From assembly GCA_964017185.1 (NCBI GenBank), contig OZ024870.1, positions 24,265,621-24,329,620 on the forward strand: 64,000 bases of DNA. The letters are read 5' to 3'. This document shows, piece by piece, positions 36,454 through 43,898 of this stretch (the stretch's first letter is position 1; the number at the start of each line of letters is the position of its first letter). Source of the stretch: Rugalucina vietnamica. Taxonomy: Eukaryota > Mollusca > Bivalvia > Lucinida > Lucinidae. The notes under the pieces are model-generated. The model was not told the DNA's origin and did no database searches. It was given only the letters and a program-made list of their open reading frames with translations. Both the position numbers and the translations under genes were made by a program.

Positions 36454-38839
36454 CGAAACAGATTGTGGGTACACGTTAGAACCGCCTCACGAGTACCCAC
36501 AATCTATATTTTGGAGCAAAAATAACAACAAATAGGTATACCCCTGCATATCTCAGTTTTCTATATAAAATTGGGGTTTAAGGGGGTATATATTGCACGG
36601 ACAGTTTAAGCTTCCCACTGTACTGGGTAAGCTTCAGTAATCTTTCACCCCGACATGAATGCATAAAGTGTTGATTAGGACATCAAGGCATAACCAAACC
36701 AAATCAGAAGTTAAATTGCATTAACATCAAGTTGCTGCACATTGGGGTGTCGTTTGGGTACAAACACCAAGATAAAATAGTCTAAAACTGAAATGGGAGG
36801 CAGAAAATAAGAATAAAATGCAAAGAAAGAAAGAAAAAAAAGAAAAAGAAAAAATTTGGTGCGTGTTAGTAAGTGTTGCAAAACGTAAAAAATTAAAGAT
36901 AGAGACAACAAACAATCCTTTCACCAGCAGGCGACATTGACCAATATTACCGATCGACTGTTTCAAGTTATTTGGACGTAAAGCATAAGCTCGATACTTT
37001 GGACGATCAGTTTCAGTGTGAATAATCACTGTGAGATATTTCAGGTTTGTCATCAATATGTATATGATTTTCTAATAAAGATGTATTGGTTTTTAATGCG
37101 CTTGTTTTTATCGCAAGTATGAATAGGTATTACACTGTACAGCACTGTGAGAAAACCAGCTATGTGGCATTTTGAAGACTCAGGTCCGAGACCGTGAGAA
37201 CGCTGCGAAAGCGACTCGAGCTTTTTACACAACACGAGATTCATTACAAGTAGGAATAGAAGGTACAGAGATTGTCCAATCAAATTTAAAATCCCACCCT
37301 ATACACCAGGTGGGAAAGAAAAATAAACAGTACAAAACATCGCTAAAATGTTACAACATGCATGAAGAGCAAGGTGATTAGCTCTTTCCTAACAAGGTGG
37401 CCATTCGGCTTGCATCAAACATACACACAAGTGACGAGTATAACAGGGAGGTAGACAGAATAAACAGAGCACATGCAAGATAAATCAAAACAGAACCACC
37501 TGGAAACGGACATTAAATAAAACCCCACTTTTTTCCAAAGACAAAGTTAGTTTTCTTTTCGTCGCAGCTTATTTTCTCCCGATCGAAGGTTGTCTGATCA
37601 GGCACGATAAGAAAAAACTAACAGCTATTACCCGTTTCGTGACATTCAAATTTCCGATGAAATTTCTCTTTAAGCAAACAGAATAGCCCCAAATTGGACA
37701 CCGTGTTCTTACCTATGACCCATAAACAGATCAATAGGATGTCAAGCCTTAACATTCGCTCCCTGTTTTGAAAATTTGCTCATAGGCACCGAGGTTGTAG
37801 AATATTTTGGACTAGTGGATACCATGGTGTATGTACTGCTAAAATACAGGGTACGCCATCTATTTTAATACCTTGAAAACAGCTGATCAGTTTAAATCGC
37901 CCAAACTTGGTATGACCACAATTGCTGATAAGCATAAGGCGCCTCGGCTAAAAAAACGCCTTATCAGCAGATTTTGTGAGTTGAACCAGCATTGGGTGAA
38001 AGTATTTTAAGATGATTTTAGCGAAAGAACGTGGCTTTAACTCGATGCCTGTTTTTACGAGGTCTAACGTCCAAGTCGACACTTTTTCAGTCCTAACGGA
38101 GCCTCCGCTTCATGGGTATTAACCAGTACCATGGGGAGTTAGGGTTTTGCTCACGGACACAACACAGTGCAGCCTGTGGGGATCGAATCCAGGACCGAGG
38201 ATTCGGAGTCCGATGCTTTACCACTACGCCACCGCGCTCCTCATCTGAATTTTATGAATTGGACACTTTACCGATCAAGCACGCATTCGAAAGAATTGTA
38301 AACTGATTTTTTTTTTTACTAAAGGGAGAAAAAACTGAGGTTACTTACTTTTCGTTGAGGGTTTCAATTTCATCATCCTTGGCAATTATTTTAGAATCCA
38401 AGGGTGCCGTTTTTTGTTCCAACTCTTTCTGAATATTTCTCAATTCCTCAATTTCTTCCTTGTAAAGGTCGGCGACTCTTGATTGGTCGTAAGCCTTGGC
38501 CTTTTTCAGGCGGTCGATTTCAGCGGTAAGGGCAGCGCAGGTTTGTTCCATCAATTGTTTGTTTGCGATAAGGTCGGCGAACCGGGTGTTAAGGTGGTGT
38601 ATCTCCTCTCGCTCTTTGTCCCGGGTTTGCAGGACATTGTTGATGCCTTCCTTCGTGACTTGTCCGGCGACGCCAGATTTCAGTGCGGGTACTCCGGCGT
38701 AAGATCGCCGCACGGTCGTTCTCTCCACCACGTTACCGCCGTACCCAGGTCCCCCGATGGACGCCCTGACGGAGCTCGGGGCGGTCTTGGTGACCATGAC
38801 ATTTTGGGTCATAACCTGTGATCGCTTTTTCGTAGACAT
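17345..38839 (-). CDS. Cytoplasmic intermediate filament protein gene, lamin-tail type, 11 exons, two predicted tails
   Basis: The gene encodes a structural coiled-coil protein that would assemble into 10-nm cytoplasmic filaments. Joined exons (38839-38349, 36200-36014, 35430-35335, 34294-34127, 33591-33466, 32853-32633, 26377-26331, 20023-19905, 19107-19003, 17906-17781, 17383-17345) keep one frame over 1725 nt, giving 574 residues. The head is about residues 1-71. The rod is about 72-428, near 357 residues, which is lamin-like length and longer than the roughly 310 of vertebrate cytoplasmic IFs. It ends in TYRKLLEGEE (419-428). A lamin tail domain spans about 451-570. No CaaX motif or obvious nuclear localisation signal is present, which favours a cytoplasmic protein over a nuclear lamin. 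Every intron has GT-AG ends. If exon 7 is read through to TAG at 26268-26266, a 466-residue short-tail form results. Splicing is inferred, not shown by transcripts. Confidence 0.93.
17694..17719. repeat. (ATT)n microsatellite, IF intron 10
   Basis: About eight to nine trinucleotide units, between exon 11 and exon 10. Confidence 0.95.
17781..17906 (-). CDS. IF gene exon 10: lamin tail domain, late part
   Basis: 126 nt, 42 codons, phase 0 at both ends: IFGADFKDDKSRGRDDLVGD then PKDCRDWGVGNGDYTLRDNS and KP. The W-G-V-G-N core matches the conserved tryptophan/glycine turn of lamin tails (family form W..G......L.N..G). The acceptor is gtttttcag and the donor is CCA|GTAAGT at 17780. An (ATT)n microsatellite follows in the intron at 17694-17719. 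Confidence 0.92.
18098..18187. repeat. Short inverted-repeat element, IF intron 9
   Basis: TTAACATTCGCTAGGCCCC at the left and GGGACCTTGCGAATGTTAA at the right form imperfect 19-nt ends around about 50 bp. Confidence 0.6.
18390..18785. repeat. Foldback element in IF intron 9, ~190-bp arms
   Basis: CACGTGGTAT at 18393 pairs with ATACCACGTG near 18765. AGGTGCAGTCAATGCAG (about 18493) pairs with CTGCATTGACTGCACCT (about 18645). The centre is near 18585. The arms are imperfect but matched along most of their length. Confidence 0.8.
19003..19107 (-). CDS. IF gene exon 9: lamin tail domain, middle
   Basis: 105 nt, 35 codons, phase 0 at both ends: DCDIGNWSLERKFPRGTSR then FVFPAGYVLKKGQGVK. It corresponds to the family segment IGGW.L.R......Y.FP.GF.LK.G..V. 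The acceptor is ctttactag (AG at 19109-19108) and the donor is AAG|GTAATT at 19002. The upstream intron carries a MITE copy that ends 30 nt before this acceptor. Confidence 0.92.
19138..19372. mobile_element. TIR family A, copy in IF intron 8
   Basis: GAGCCGCCTCGTGGGAAAAC to GTTTTCTCATGTGGCGGCTC. The central palindrome CAGCTTCGCAGTTACTGCGAAGCTG is intact. Its left edge is 30 nt from the exon 9 acceptor, so any branch point lies in the narrow gap or inside the element. Confidence 0.92.
19905..20023 (-). CDS. IF gene exon 8: start of lamin tail domain
   Basis: 119 nt. The acceptor ctttgcag ends at 20024 and the donor is AAG|GTGACT at 19904. With one base carried from exon 7 the frame reads A-MSESTGRINVKKTSKCAVS then LSHDGSYVKLENTSATK. 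This matches the opening of the lamin tail Ig-like fold (family pattern G.I.V.....G...I.....DG.YV.LEN). Direct splicing from exon 6 without exon 7 would put a stop after seven codons, so exon 7 must be included. Confidence 0.88.
20024..26330 (-). other. IF intron 7 (long form); contains 3' UTR of short form
   Basis: 6.3 kb bounded by GT at 26330-26329 and AG at 20025-20024. Contents seen: a family B MITE (24332-24583), a T-run at about 22742-22770, a small direct repeat CACTCCAGAAACGG(A/T)(T/A)AA near 21260 and 21304, and the downstream sequence of the short-tail exon. Its numerous short ORFs show no domain. Confidence 0.75.
24332..24583. mobile_element. TIR family B, near-complete copy
   Basis: CATCAGGATAACATGTCCAT at the left and ATGGACATG-like GGACATGTTTTTCTGATG at the right. 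Both halves are mirrored: CCCCTTAAACCCCACTTTTA ... TAAAAGTGGGTTTAAGGGG, and GATTGTGGGTACTCGTTAGT with CCCACAATGTATGTTTTGG. The plus-strand frame across it (24112-24612) is a by-product of the symmetry. Confidence 0.9.
26266..26377 (-). CDS. IF gene exon 7: short-tail terminal exon with an internal alternative donor
   Basis: The acceptor ttttacag ends at 26378. Joined to exon 6 in phase it reads RDIRRVVEDQSHMRSR, then GGEDLSKIIMGGGGGSSMQSS and TAG (26268-26266). That is a complete 37-residue short tail and gives a 466-residue protein. Within the exon, after CCGAG at 26331, a GTGGGG donor (GT 26330-26329) yields a 47-nt version. Its length is exactly what is needed to enter exon 8 in the lamin-tail frame. 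The exon can therefore act as terminal or internal. AATAAA matches occur downstream on this strand (for example 25883-25878), but I cannot say which one is used. Confidence 0.85.
26737..26880. mobile_element. Palindromic family D, copy 1
   Basis: The core is GCCCCAGATGGGACGCCGCG / TGGCGTCATATCTGGGGC, with TCTAAGCAAACAGAATT on one side and ACTGTTTGCCTATGTCCCAT on the other. The same core recurs at 59405-59640, and decayed copies lie near 37590-37760 and 46335-46520. Confidence 0.75.
29073..29317. mobile_element. TIR family B, copy
   Basis: CATTACGAAAACTTGTCCAT to ACAGACATGTTTTCGTGGTG. The inner GTGGGTACCCAC palindrome and AAAGTGGGGTTTAAGGGGGT are as in other copies. Confidence 0.88.
31405..31454. 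repeat. Poly-T run (interrupted)
   Basis: About 50 nt of T with single interruptions, in IF intron 6. On the minus (sense) strand it is poly-A, possibly a retroposon tail, but no retroposon body was recognised beside it. Confidence 0.9.
31745..31965. mobile_element. TIR family A, copy in IF intron 6
   Basis: TGAGCCGCCTCGTGGGAAAA to CATGTGGCGGCTCA. The central palindrome is shortened (GGCGCAGATCAGCTTCGCAG then ATCTGCGCC). TT flanks both sides. Confidence 0.9.
32331..32563. mobile_element. TIR family A, copy in IF intron 6
   Basis: CAGCCGCGTCGTGAGAAAAC to GTTTTCTCGCGTCGCGGCTC. It lies about 70 nt past the exon 6 donor. Confidence 0.88.
32633..32853 (-). CDS. IF gene exon 6: end of coil 2 with helix-termination motif
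   Basis: 221 nt, residues 357-429 plus two bases. It starts NDALKARLRAREEE and ends LSLETEICTYRKLLEGEEQ. TYRKLLEGEE is the near-invariant IF helix-termination consensus, needed for filament assembly in the family and the strongest single identifier here. The acceptor is cttgtacag and the donor is CAGAG|GTAGGT at 32632, phase 2. A 6.3-kb intron separates it from exon 7. Confidence 0.97.
33466..33591 (-). CDS. IF gene exon 5: coil 2
   Basis: 126 nt, 42 codons, residues 315-356, from LRTIQMGLNKE to NRLRDLEAE, phase 0 at both ends. The acceptor is tttattgcag and the donor is GAG|GTACAG at 33465. It is a continuous coiled coil. The acceptor lies only about 42 bp from the end of a MITE copy (33633-33850). 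Confidence 0.92.
33633..33850. mobile_element. TIR family A, copy in IF intron 4
   Basis: GAGCCTGTGCGTGAAAAC to GGTTTCCCATGCGGAGTCTC, with CCAGGTCCGACACAAATCAG and CGCCTTTGTTTTCGCCTATG inside. It ends about 42 nt upstream of the exon 5 acceptor. Confidence 0.85.
34031..34086. repeat. (ATT)n microsatellite, IF intron 4
   Basis: About 18 trinucleotide units, uninterrupted. Confidence 0.97.
34127..34294 (-). CDS. IF gene exon 4: end of coil 1B and linker to coil 2
   Basis: 168 nt, 56 codons, residues 259-314, from EIEGLRECLRN to KRQYEER, phase 0 at both ends. The acceptor is ttctttcag and the donor is AGG|GTAAAT at 34126. The stretch KPFDIQSVMKKNFAAAVESL followed by SYRDELARVCDENKRQYEER resembles the coil 1B/linker/coil 2 start of protostome IF proteins. 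The next intron holds an (ATT)n run and one copy of the 235-bp TIR element. Confidence 0.92.
34430..35030. repeat. Degenerate GTGGGTGGGGTA repeats filling IF intron 3
   Basis: GTGGGTGGGGTA(T/C) or close variants occur at about 34544, 34611, 34808 and 34956. Most are followed by a GTTAAcgttttctttaacA-like phrase. AGGTACGGTAAAATTTCTTT and GTTATGGTAAAATTTATTTT are half-unit variants. The units are diverged, so the period is not exact. Confidence 0.7.
35335..35430 (-). CDS. IF gene exon 3: coil 1B
   Basis: 96 nt, 32 codons (DLEEAIAAQI to QALLE), residues 227-258, phase 0 at both ends. The acceptor is tttttgcag and the donor is GAG|GTGGGG at 35334. The GTGGGG donor is off the usual GTAAGT consensus, but reading on gives a stop after three codons (V G H *), and the next exon follows in frame. 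The same unusual donor recurs in exon 7. Confidence 0.88.
36014..36200 (-). CDS. IF gene exon 2: coil 1B
   Basis: The acceptor ttcgttgcag ends at 36201 and the donor AAT|GTAAGT has GT at 36013-36012. Joined to exon 1 it completes a Lys codon and reads KLKDAEEQLRKMNDKMGQ onward to NRRLRN, residues 164-226, a clear heptad-repeat coiled coil. It ends in phase 0. It belongs to the coil 1B segment, which in lamins and protostome cytoplasmic IFs carries an extra 42 residues. Confidence 0.92.
36353..36605. mobile_element. TIR family B, copy with a 30-nt T-run
   Basis: CATTACGAAAACTAGCCCAT to ATATATTGCACGGACAGTTT. The inner GATTGTGGGTACACGTTAGA / GAGTACCCACAATCTATATT pair is clear. A T-run at about 36420-36450 sits at the position where other copies have ATTTTTCTTATTTTTGCTC. 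Confidence 0.88.
37590..37760. mobile_element. Family D, decayed copy
   Basis: CGATGAAATTTCTCTTTAAG, AGCAAACAGAATAGCCCCAA and CCTATGACCCATAAACAGAT match the element at 59405. The second arm of the core is lost. Confidence 0.6.
38099..38243 (-). mobile_element. tRNA-derived SINE of a second type
   Basis: On the minus strand it starts GGAGCGCGGTGGCGTAGTGG. The A-box-like TGGCGTAGTGG and B box GGATTCGATCC are spaced as in a tRNA, and a non-tRNA tail follows (CACAGGCTGCACTGTGTTGT). It lies in intron 1. No CCA or intact acceptor stem is seen, so it is not a functional tRNA gene. Confidence 0.78.
38349..38839 (-). CDS. IF gene exon 1: head, coil 1A, start of coil 1B
   Basis: Residues 1-163 plus two bases. 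The ATG at 38839 opens a Ser/Thr/Arg-rich, basic, non-helical head (MSTKKRSQVM, then Gly-rich and Arg-rich parts), typical of IF heads that are regulated by phosphorylation. The rod begins near residue 72. The segment RDKEREEIHHLNTRFADLIA fits the conserved helix-initiation motif of coil 1A (family form LNDRFA.YI), but ANKQLMEQT is more divergent than usual where the family has EKVRFLE. Coil 1B starts near residue 118. The donor is AA|GTAAGT with GT at 38348-38347, phase 2. No in-frame upstream ATG is joined by an evident splice site, so this start is preferred. Confidence 0.93.
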
Positions 38840-40273
38840 TGTCTCTGTGATTTCAGTGAGTTTCTTAACTAAATCCGGGTCAGAAATAATTTTTAGATCT
38901 TAAGTTAATATCCAACAGTTTAAGTTTTCTAAAACAAAAATCCAAAGACAATTTGAAAAGCAAGCAGACGACAAGTAGCTAAAACACTACACCGTGCGCC
39001 GCAACACTCCGTCAAAGAAAGCTCCCGATCGCAAAAGGCTGACTGCAAAGAAAATTGATATATAAAGTAGTAGTATATAGCTTATTAGGTAAATAAAATC
39101 CTGGTGCTTATTCCAGCGTATCGTCTGCTTTGCTCCGATTGGCTGAATTTCCTGCGTGGCTAATTTGCAAACTGGTATAACATGTTTTATACCTTGTGAA
39201 AAAAGAGCCGGTTTAGACAAGGTATCAAAGATAGTTCCAGATCAGCCTGCTAATATATGGACACCAACTTAAAAACTAAAAGCTAAGGATGGGATGCAAG
39301 AAACGATTAACAAATGTGCTGACCAGGCTGTGCGATTGCGTGGGCTGATCAACATATTTGTTGTTCGCATTTGGCACATTAAGTTTTCTCCTGTTTACGA
39401 AAATGTGTTTTATAACTTTTAATCTTAACTTCCGTAGGTGGTTAAAATAGTTTCTTCACAGAAGCGTCTATTTTGTATTTGTATAAAATCGATCTATAGG
39501 CTTAAGCTGGCTGTTTTATTATTTTTGCGTTCAATACTTGACTTATGTTACATGTGAAGATATACTTTCTTGAGCATATACAATGAGAAGGGACCCGCCC
39601 GTTTTCATTAATGATTTTATCGACAGTTTGTTGTTTAACACTTCCACTTTTGTTTCGAGCTTGTATACGTTCAGTCTTGATCTGTTGATTCAGCGTATGT
39701 CAAATATTAATGATTTATCATTTAAGAATTACGGAACTTGGTCAGAAAATTCCTCTTCCATTAATTCAGGAAGCGCGTTTGGCAGTAAGCGGAGAAAGAA
39801 ATGTACACTACGAGTTGGTAACCTGGTCCAAAACAAACAAACAAACAAACAAACAAAAGTGTGGACTAACATTTTGAAACTTACTATTAACATTCGTAAA
39901 ATAATTTAGATTCTTTCTAAATGTTAAAATATCTGCATTTTATTACATAAGTTAAATGCCATGCAACTTTCATCACATCGAAGATCATCATTAAAGGCGA
40001 GAACAGGCGCATGCATTAGTACTAGTAATTTATGTTTTCATTTAGTCGCAATATACATTTTAGTTATAGACCCACAGAATAAAACTGACAGGTATATACC
40101 ATCAAACATTATTGCAACATTAAAACCGAGATTCGTGCATATGTTTTGGCATGAATGACGTGCGAATAATAATGAAAAAAGAAAACAAAACATATAAGCA
40201 GTGATGACACTATATCCCTAGTATGAAATAGACAAGCCTTATTTTGGTATTTGCATAGCAAATACCTCAATCC
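38840..40273. other. Upstream region of the IF gene
   Basis: It presumably holds the promoter and 5' UTR. A (CAAA)n run lies at about 39831-39857. The plus-strand frame 39583-39909 shows no domain. No other gene recognised. Confidence 0.45.
39185..39191 (-). promoter_or_regulatory. Possible TATA box of the IF gene
   Basis: TATAAAA on the minus strand, about 350 bp upstream of the ATG. A second, weaker AT-rich match (TTTATATATC) lies nearer, around 39057-39068. With no transcript start the choice is a guess; a first non-coding exon is also possible. Confidence 0.2.
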
Positions 40274-41640
40274 CATTACGAATACACGCCCATGCAATAT
40301 TAGGCAAAGGGCCAAGTCCAAAAAGAGCCCTATTTCAGATTCTTTTTCAACCCATCTGGTAGAAAAATCCCAGTGGTACAGTGGGTTAGTATAGTCCATA
40401 AGAGGCACTTTGAGCATGGATGCCAGATCTGAAAGTGGTGCAGATTTTTTTTTTTAAGCTAACAAACACACCCGCACTAAATTCGCTAACGTGACTCTGA
40501 TAAATGGGGGTGCACCTACAAAATCAGTCATAACTCAGCTGCCACTAAGCCTAGAGCACATACCTATGTACCATATTACAGCTAAAACATTAGCCTAACT
40601 CGCATAGTAACAAATGCAAATAATATAATTTGCATATTGATGAATATTAATTTTAATCATCATAAAAAGTTAAAAACCATAAAAAATATCAAAACGTGGA
40701 GAAAACAATAAAACACCTTGTTTCATTAATATTCATTAATATACAAAGATATTGTCAAAAGGATTCATAACAAGAGAAAGTTTGCCAAATGGTTTAAGTA
40801 CATTAACCAATTTTTCACAATGATTCGGGCTTTTATTTATTTATTGTCTTTTTTTTATGATATTTCTGACATTTTTAATGTCTTTATATTAAATAAACAT
40901 GAATATGCAAATTTGTTTATTTGCATGATGTGTCAGTGAATCATACCCAGCAGACATTTGACGTCAGTTGGACGTCAGATAGACGTCAGACTCCGACGTC
41001 ATGATGACGTTGGATTTAGGTTGATTTTGAAAGTTTGTTTGACGTCAAAAACAGACGTCATTCTGACGTCAACTACAGACGTCATTCTGACGTCAGAAAA
41101 ACAACGTTGGTTTGATGTCTCAAATGTGACGGCATAATGACGTTGGGGTTAGGTTGATTTTGAAAGTTTGTTTGACGTCAAAAACAGACGTAAATCTGAC
41201 GTGCTAAAACCGATATCGTGAATGTTTGTTCGCAGTTTAGTTAACATTCTGAAATCCTGAAGTGGATTCAGTAGTGCGGTATTGTTATTCCCTTTCACTC
41301 CTTTGATAGAGTCACTCTGATGTTGGTATATCTTATTCATGTCAAATTTTATTGTTATATGGTGCTAAAACAAATAAGACATTAGTGTAAATAATAAGAC
41401 TATTGTGAACAATCAATAATTTAAAATGGTGAAATAAGTATTAAAATATACAAATTTCATTTTCGTCTTAATAGAAGGTTTAATAATTTAGTGAAAGACT
41501 TTATTTTGATTAACAAATAATTATTTTTTTCTAAATTAATTAAGCATGGTGATTTCCGATACGAGACCTAGATATGGCTTTTTTAAAAGTGGCAATGTTG
41601 AAATTATTATTTGAATTTGATGTTGTTACATTTGCGCAAG

Positions 41641-41907
41641 AAATTATGTCAGTTCAAGGGCAGCTAACTCTGTCGACATATGACGTTAGACTTACGTTTG
41701 AATCCGGCGTCATTTCGACGTCATATCAATACGTCCACTGACGTCAGGACTGGACGTCAGGTGGACGTTGGTTATTGGTTGTATGACGTCGTGACCAAAA
41801 TACAACCAATATCCGACGTCAAGTTGACGTCAGATGCCTGCTGGGGACGTGTTTTTCATATATGTCGACAGAGTTAGCTGCCCTTAAACTGACATAATTT
41901 ATTACAC
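41641..41907. mobile_element. TIR element nested in the foldback loop
   Basis: AAATTATGTCAGTTCAAGGG (41640-41659) and CCCTTAAACTGACATAATTT (about 41881-41900) are inverted, and the match runs on through GCAGCTAACTCTGTCGACAT, giving ends of about 40 nt. The middle is GACGTC-rich and directly repeats 44270-44418, including TGCCTGCTGGG. Confidence 0.8.
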
Positions 41908-41919
41908 ATATTATGTATT

Positions 41920-42207
41920 ATCATATGACGTCGCTTTTTTCCAGTGGATAACGTCATGTCATAAAAATCGTATGACCACACGTGTAATAACACTTTTGCG
42001 GGAATACGTAACGTCATTGACGACGTCCGTAACAACAATGTAAATTTTCATTGAAAATATGTCCACTTCGAAGGCGATAAAATCCTATTTTAGAAGTCAT
42101 ATGATAAAACGAATCTTACACTCGTGGTCATTTCATATGAAATTTATTAAACTCGCTGAAGGCTCGTTTAATAAATTTCATATGAAATGACCACTCGTGT
42201 AAGATCC
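41920..42207. mobile_element. Palindromic family C, copy 2 (reverse of 14523-14795)
   Basis: TTCCAGTGGATAACGTCATG, GTAACAACAATGTAAATTTT, then the hairpin ACTCGTGGTCATTTCATATG / CATATGAAATGACCACTCGT with about 40-nt arms around CTCGCTGAAGGCTCG (42112-42207). It is more complete than copy 1 because both hairpin arms are full. Confidence 0.82.
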
Positions 42208-42616
42208 TCAAATTAATATCAAATTCAAATAATAATTTCAACCTTGCCACTTAAAAGTCATATCTGAGTCTGGTATGGGAAATCCCATATTTCGCCCTCA
42301 TGCTTAATTAATGTAGTAACAAATGATTATCTATTAATCAAAATAAAGTCTTTCACTAAATTATCAAACTTTCAATTAAAATGAAAATAAAATTTGTATA
42401 TTTTAATATTTATTTCACCATTGTTCAGAATAATCTTATTTCTCACACTAATGTCTTATTGGTTTTAGTACCATAAAGCAATAAAATTTTGCTTAAATAA
42501 GATGTACCAACATCAGGCTGAATTAATATCTTGAACATTTTGTATGTTCCGAAAAACTCTATCAAAGGAGTGAAGGGGACTATCAAAAGTGCATCACTGC
42601 TCTTCTGAATCCACTG

Positions 42617-43898
42617 TTATTGAAAAATGCGAAAAAATATACACCTTAAACTAATGAAATTTAGCGGAAACGGACACAGATGTAAGTCAGTGTTCCTATA
42701 TAAGGAAAGACCCATCGAGAATGTGTCTACTTATAAATATTTGGGAATTGAATTTAGTTCTTCTGGTACATGGAGCAATGCAATTACAAATATATCAAAT
42801 AGGGGAATGAAGGCACTGTTCTTACTTAAGGGCTATATATGTTCTGGAAATATAAAACCGGGTTTGGGATTGAAACTATTCGATCAGATGATACGGCCTA
42901 TTTTATGTTATGGTTCAGAGATTTGGAGTGCATTTGATGGAAACAGAAAAACTTTCTCAAATATTGATGGCATCTCACAGTTTCTAGATTCCTTAGATAT
43001 AGAAAAGGTACACGTAAAGTTTTGTAAGTTCCTTCTTGGTGTGAATAAACGGGCGATCAATTTAGCTGTAAAGGGGGAACTTGGACGTTTTCCAGTTGGA
43101 ATTTCATGTATGCTACAAGCCTTTAAATACTACTATCACATTCAATCATCAAATAACATATTACTTCGAGAAGCTCTAACATTATCCGAAGACCTTCACA
43201 AAGAAAAGATTTTTACTTGGTTCTCATTCTTTACAAGTTTATGCAAAATGATAGATGTAAAATCAAATGATGTCACTTTGGAAGCGTTTGTTTTACTAAA
43301 GGAGACATTATGTGAACGGTATATTGAGTTTTGGTCAGATCGTTTAAAAACATTTAGCAAAATGGAAACTTATTGTCTACTGAAACAAAATTTTGGACTA
43401 GAAAATTATATCAGTGATGTCAACATAAGGGAACATAGAATAGCTCTTTCTAAAATGAGAATCAGCAATCATAGATTAGCCATTGAAACTGGTAGATTTT
43501 CGAAGACCCCGAGGAATGAACGGTTATGTATATTTTGTAAGGCTAATAACATATACGAGATAGAAGATGAGCAGCATGTTTTGTTACGATGCTCTAAATT
43601 TAATGATTTAAGAAATGACCTCTTTGATAATGTTAGGAATACTTGTCCAAGAATTGACTCGTTGAATGACGAAAATAAGTTTCTCTACCTTTTAAATTCC
43701 AGTGGTTCGACAATTAAAAACGTAGCAAGATTTGTTCATTCAGCATTTACGACGAACTCTTCAAAAACTTAAAATTGCATATTCATTTGTCAATGTTTGT
43801 TTGTATTTTGTACTTCTTTCATGAATGTACAGTATTTTGTGAATGTCTCATATGAATTGAGATCAAACAATAAAATTATTGTATTGTATTGTATTGTA
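42617..43898 (+). mobile_element. 5'-truncated LINE (non-LTR retrotransposon) with ATTGT tail
   Basis: It contains the 3' part of a reverse-transcriptase frame (next entry), a short 3' UTR and a tail of about four ATTGT units (43877-43898). The 5' end falls just before a TGA next to the first ATG, consistent with 5' truncation on insertion. It interrupts the right arm of the GACGTC foldback. Confidence 0.82.
42627..43772 (+). CDS. LINE reverse transcriptase, C-terminal part (381 residues), partial
   Basis: The frame is uninterrupted from an ATG to TAA. VSTYKYLGIEFSSSGTWSNA (residues 33-52) is the Y.YLG motif that follows the catalytic fingers and palm of non-LTR reverse transcriptases. LFDQMIRPILCYGSEIW (83-99) is the conserved R.ILCYGSEIW-type thumb motif. 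Near the end, C-x2-C ... H-x4-C (CIFCK ... EQHVLLRC) is the zinc-knuckle-like motif at the C-terminus of LINE ORF2. The endonuclease, the catalytic FADD box and the rest of ORF2 are missing, so this copy cannot be autonomous. Lack of stops suggests recent arrival. The ATG is unlikely to be a native start. LINE clade not assigned. Confidence 0.9.
   Translation: MRKNIHLKLMKFSGNGHRCKSVFLYKERPIENVSTYKYLGIEFSSSGTWSNAITNISNRGMKALFLLKGYICSGNIKPGLGLKLFDQMIRPILCYGSEIWSAFDGNRKTFSNIDGISQFLDSLDIEKVHVKFCKFLLGVNKRAINLAVKGELGRFPVGISCMLQAFKYYYHIQSSNNILLREALTLSEDLHKEKIFTWFSFFTSLCKMIDVKSNDVTLEAFVLLKETLCERYIEFWSDRLKTFSKMETYCLLKQNFGLENYISDVNIREHRIALSKMRISNHRLAIETGRFSKTPRNERLCIFCKANNIYEIEDEQHVLLRCSKFNDLRNDLFDNVRNTCPRIDSLNDENKFLYLLNSSGSTIKNVARFVHSAFTTNSSKT

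Larger units (their letters stand above)
36201..38348 (-). other. IF intron 1
   Basis: 2.15 kb bounded by GT at 38348 and AG at 36202-36201. It contains a family B MITE (36353-36605), a decayed family D copy (about 37590-37760) and a second type of tRNA-derived SINE (38099-38243). Confidence 0.85.

Noticed and set aside
38483-38821. 112-codon plus-strand frame
   Set aside because: Antisense shadow of IF exon 1, which has clear protein-family identity on the minus strand.
17345-38839. Nuclear lamin gene
   Set aside because: The lamin-length rod and lamin tail fit, but the head is long and basic, no CaaX box or clear nuclear localisation signal is present, and the two-tail layout matches mollusc cytoplasmic IF genes.
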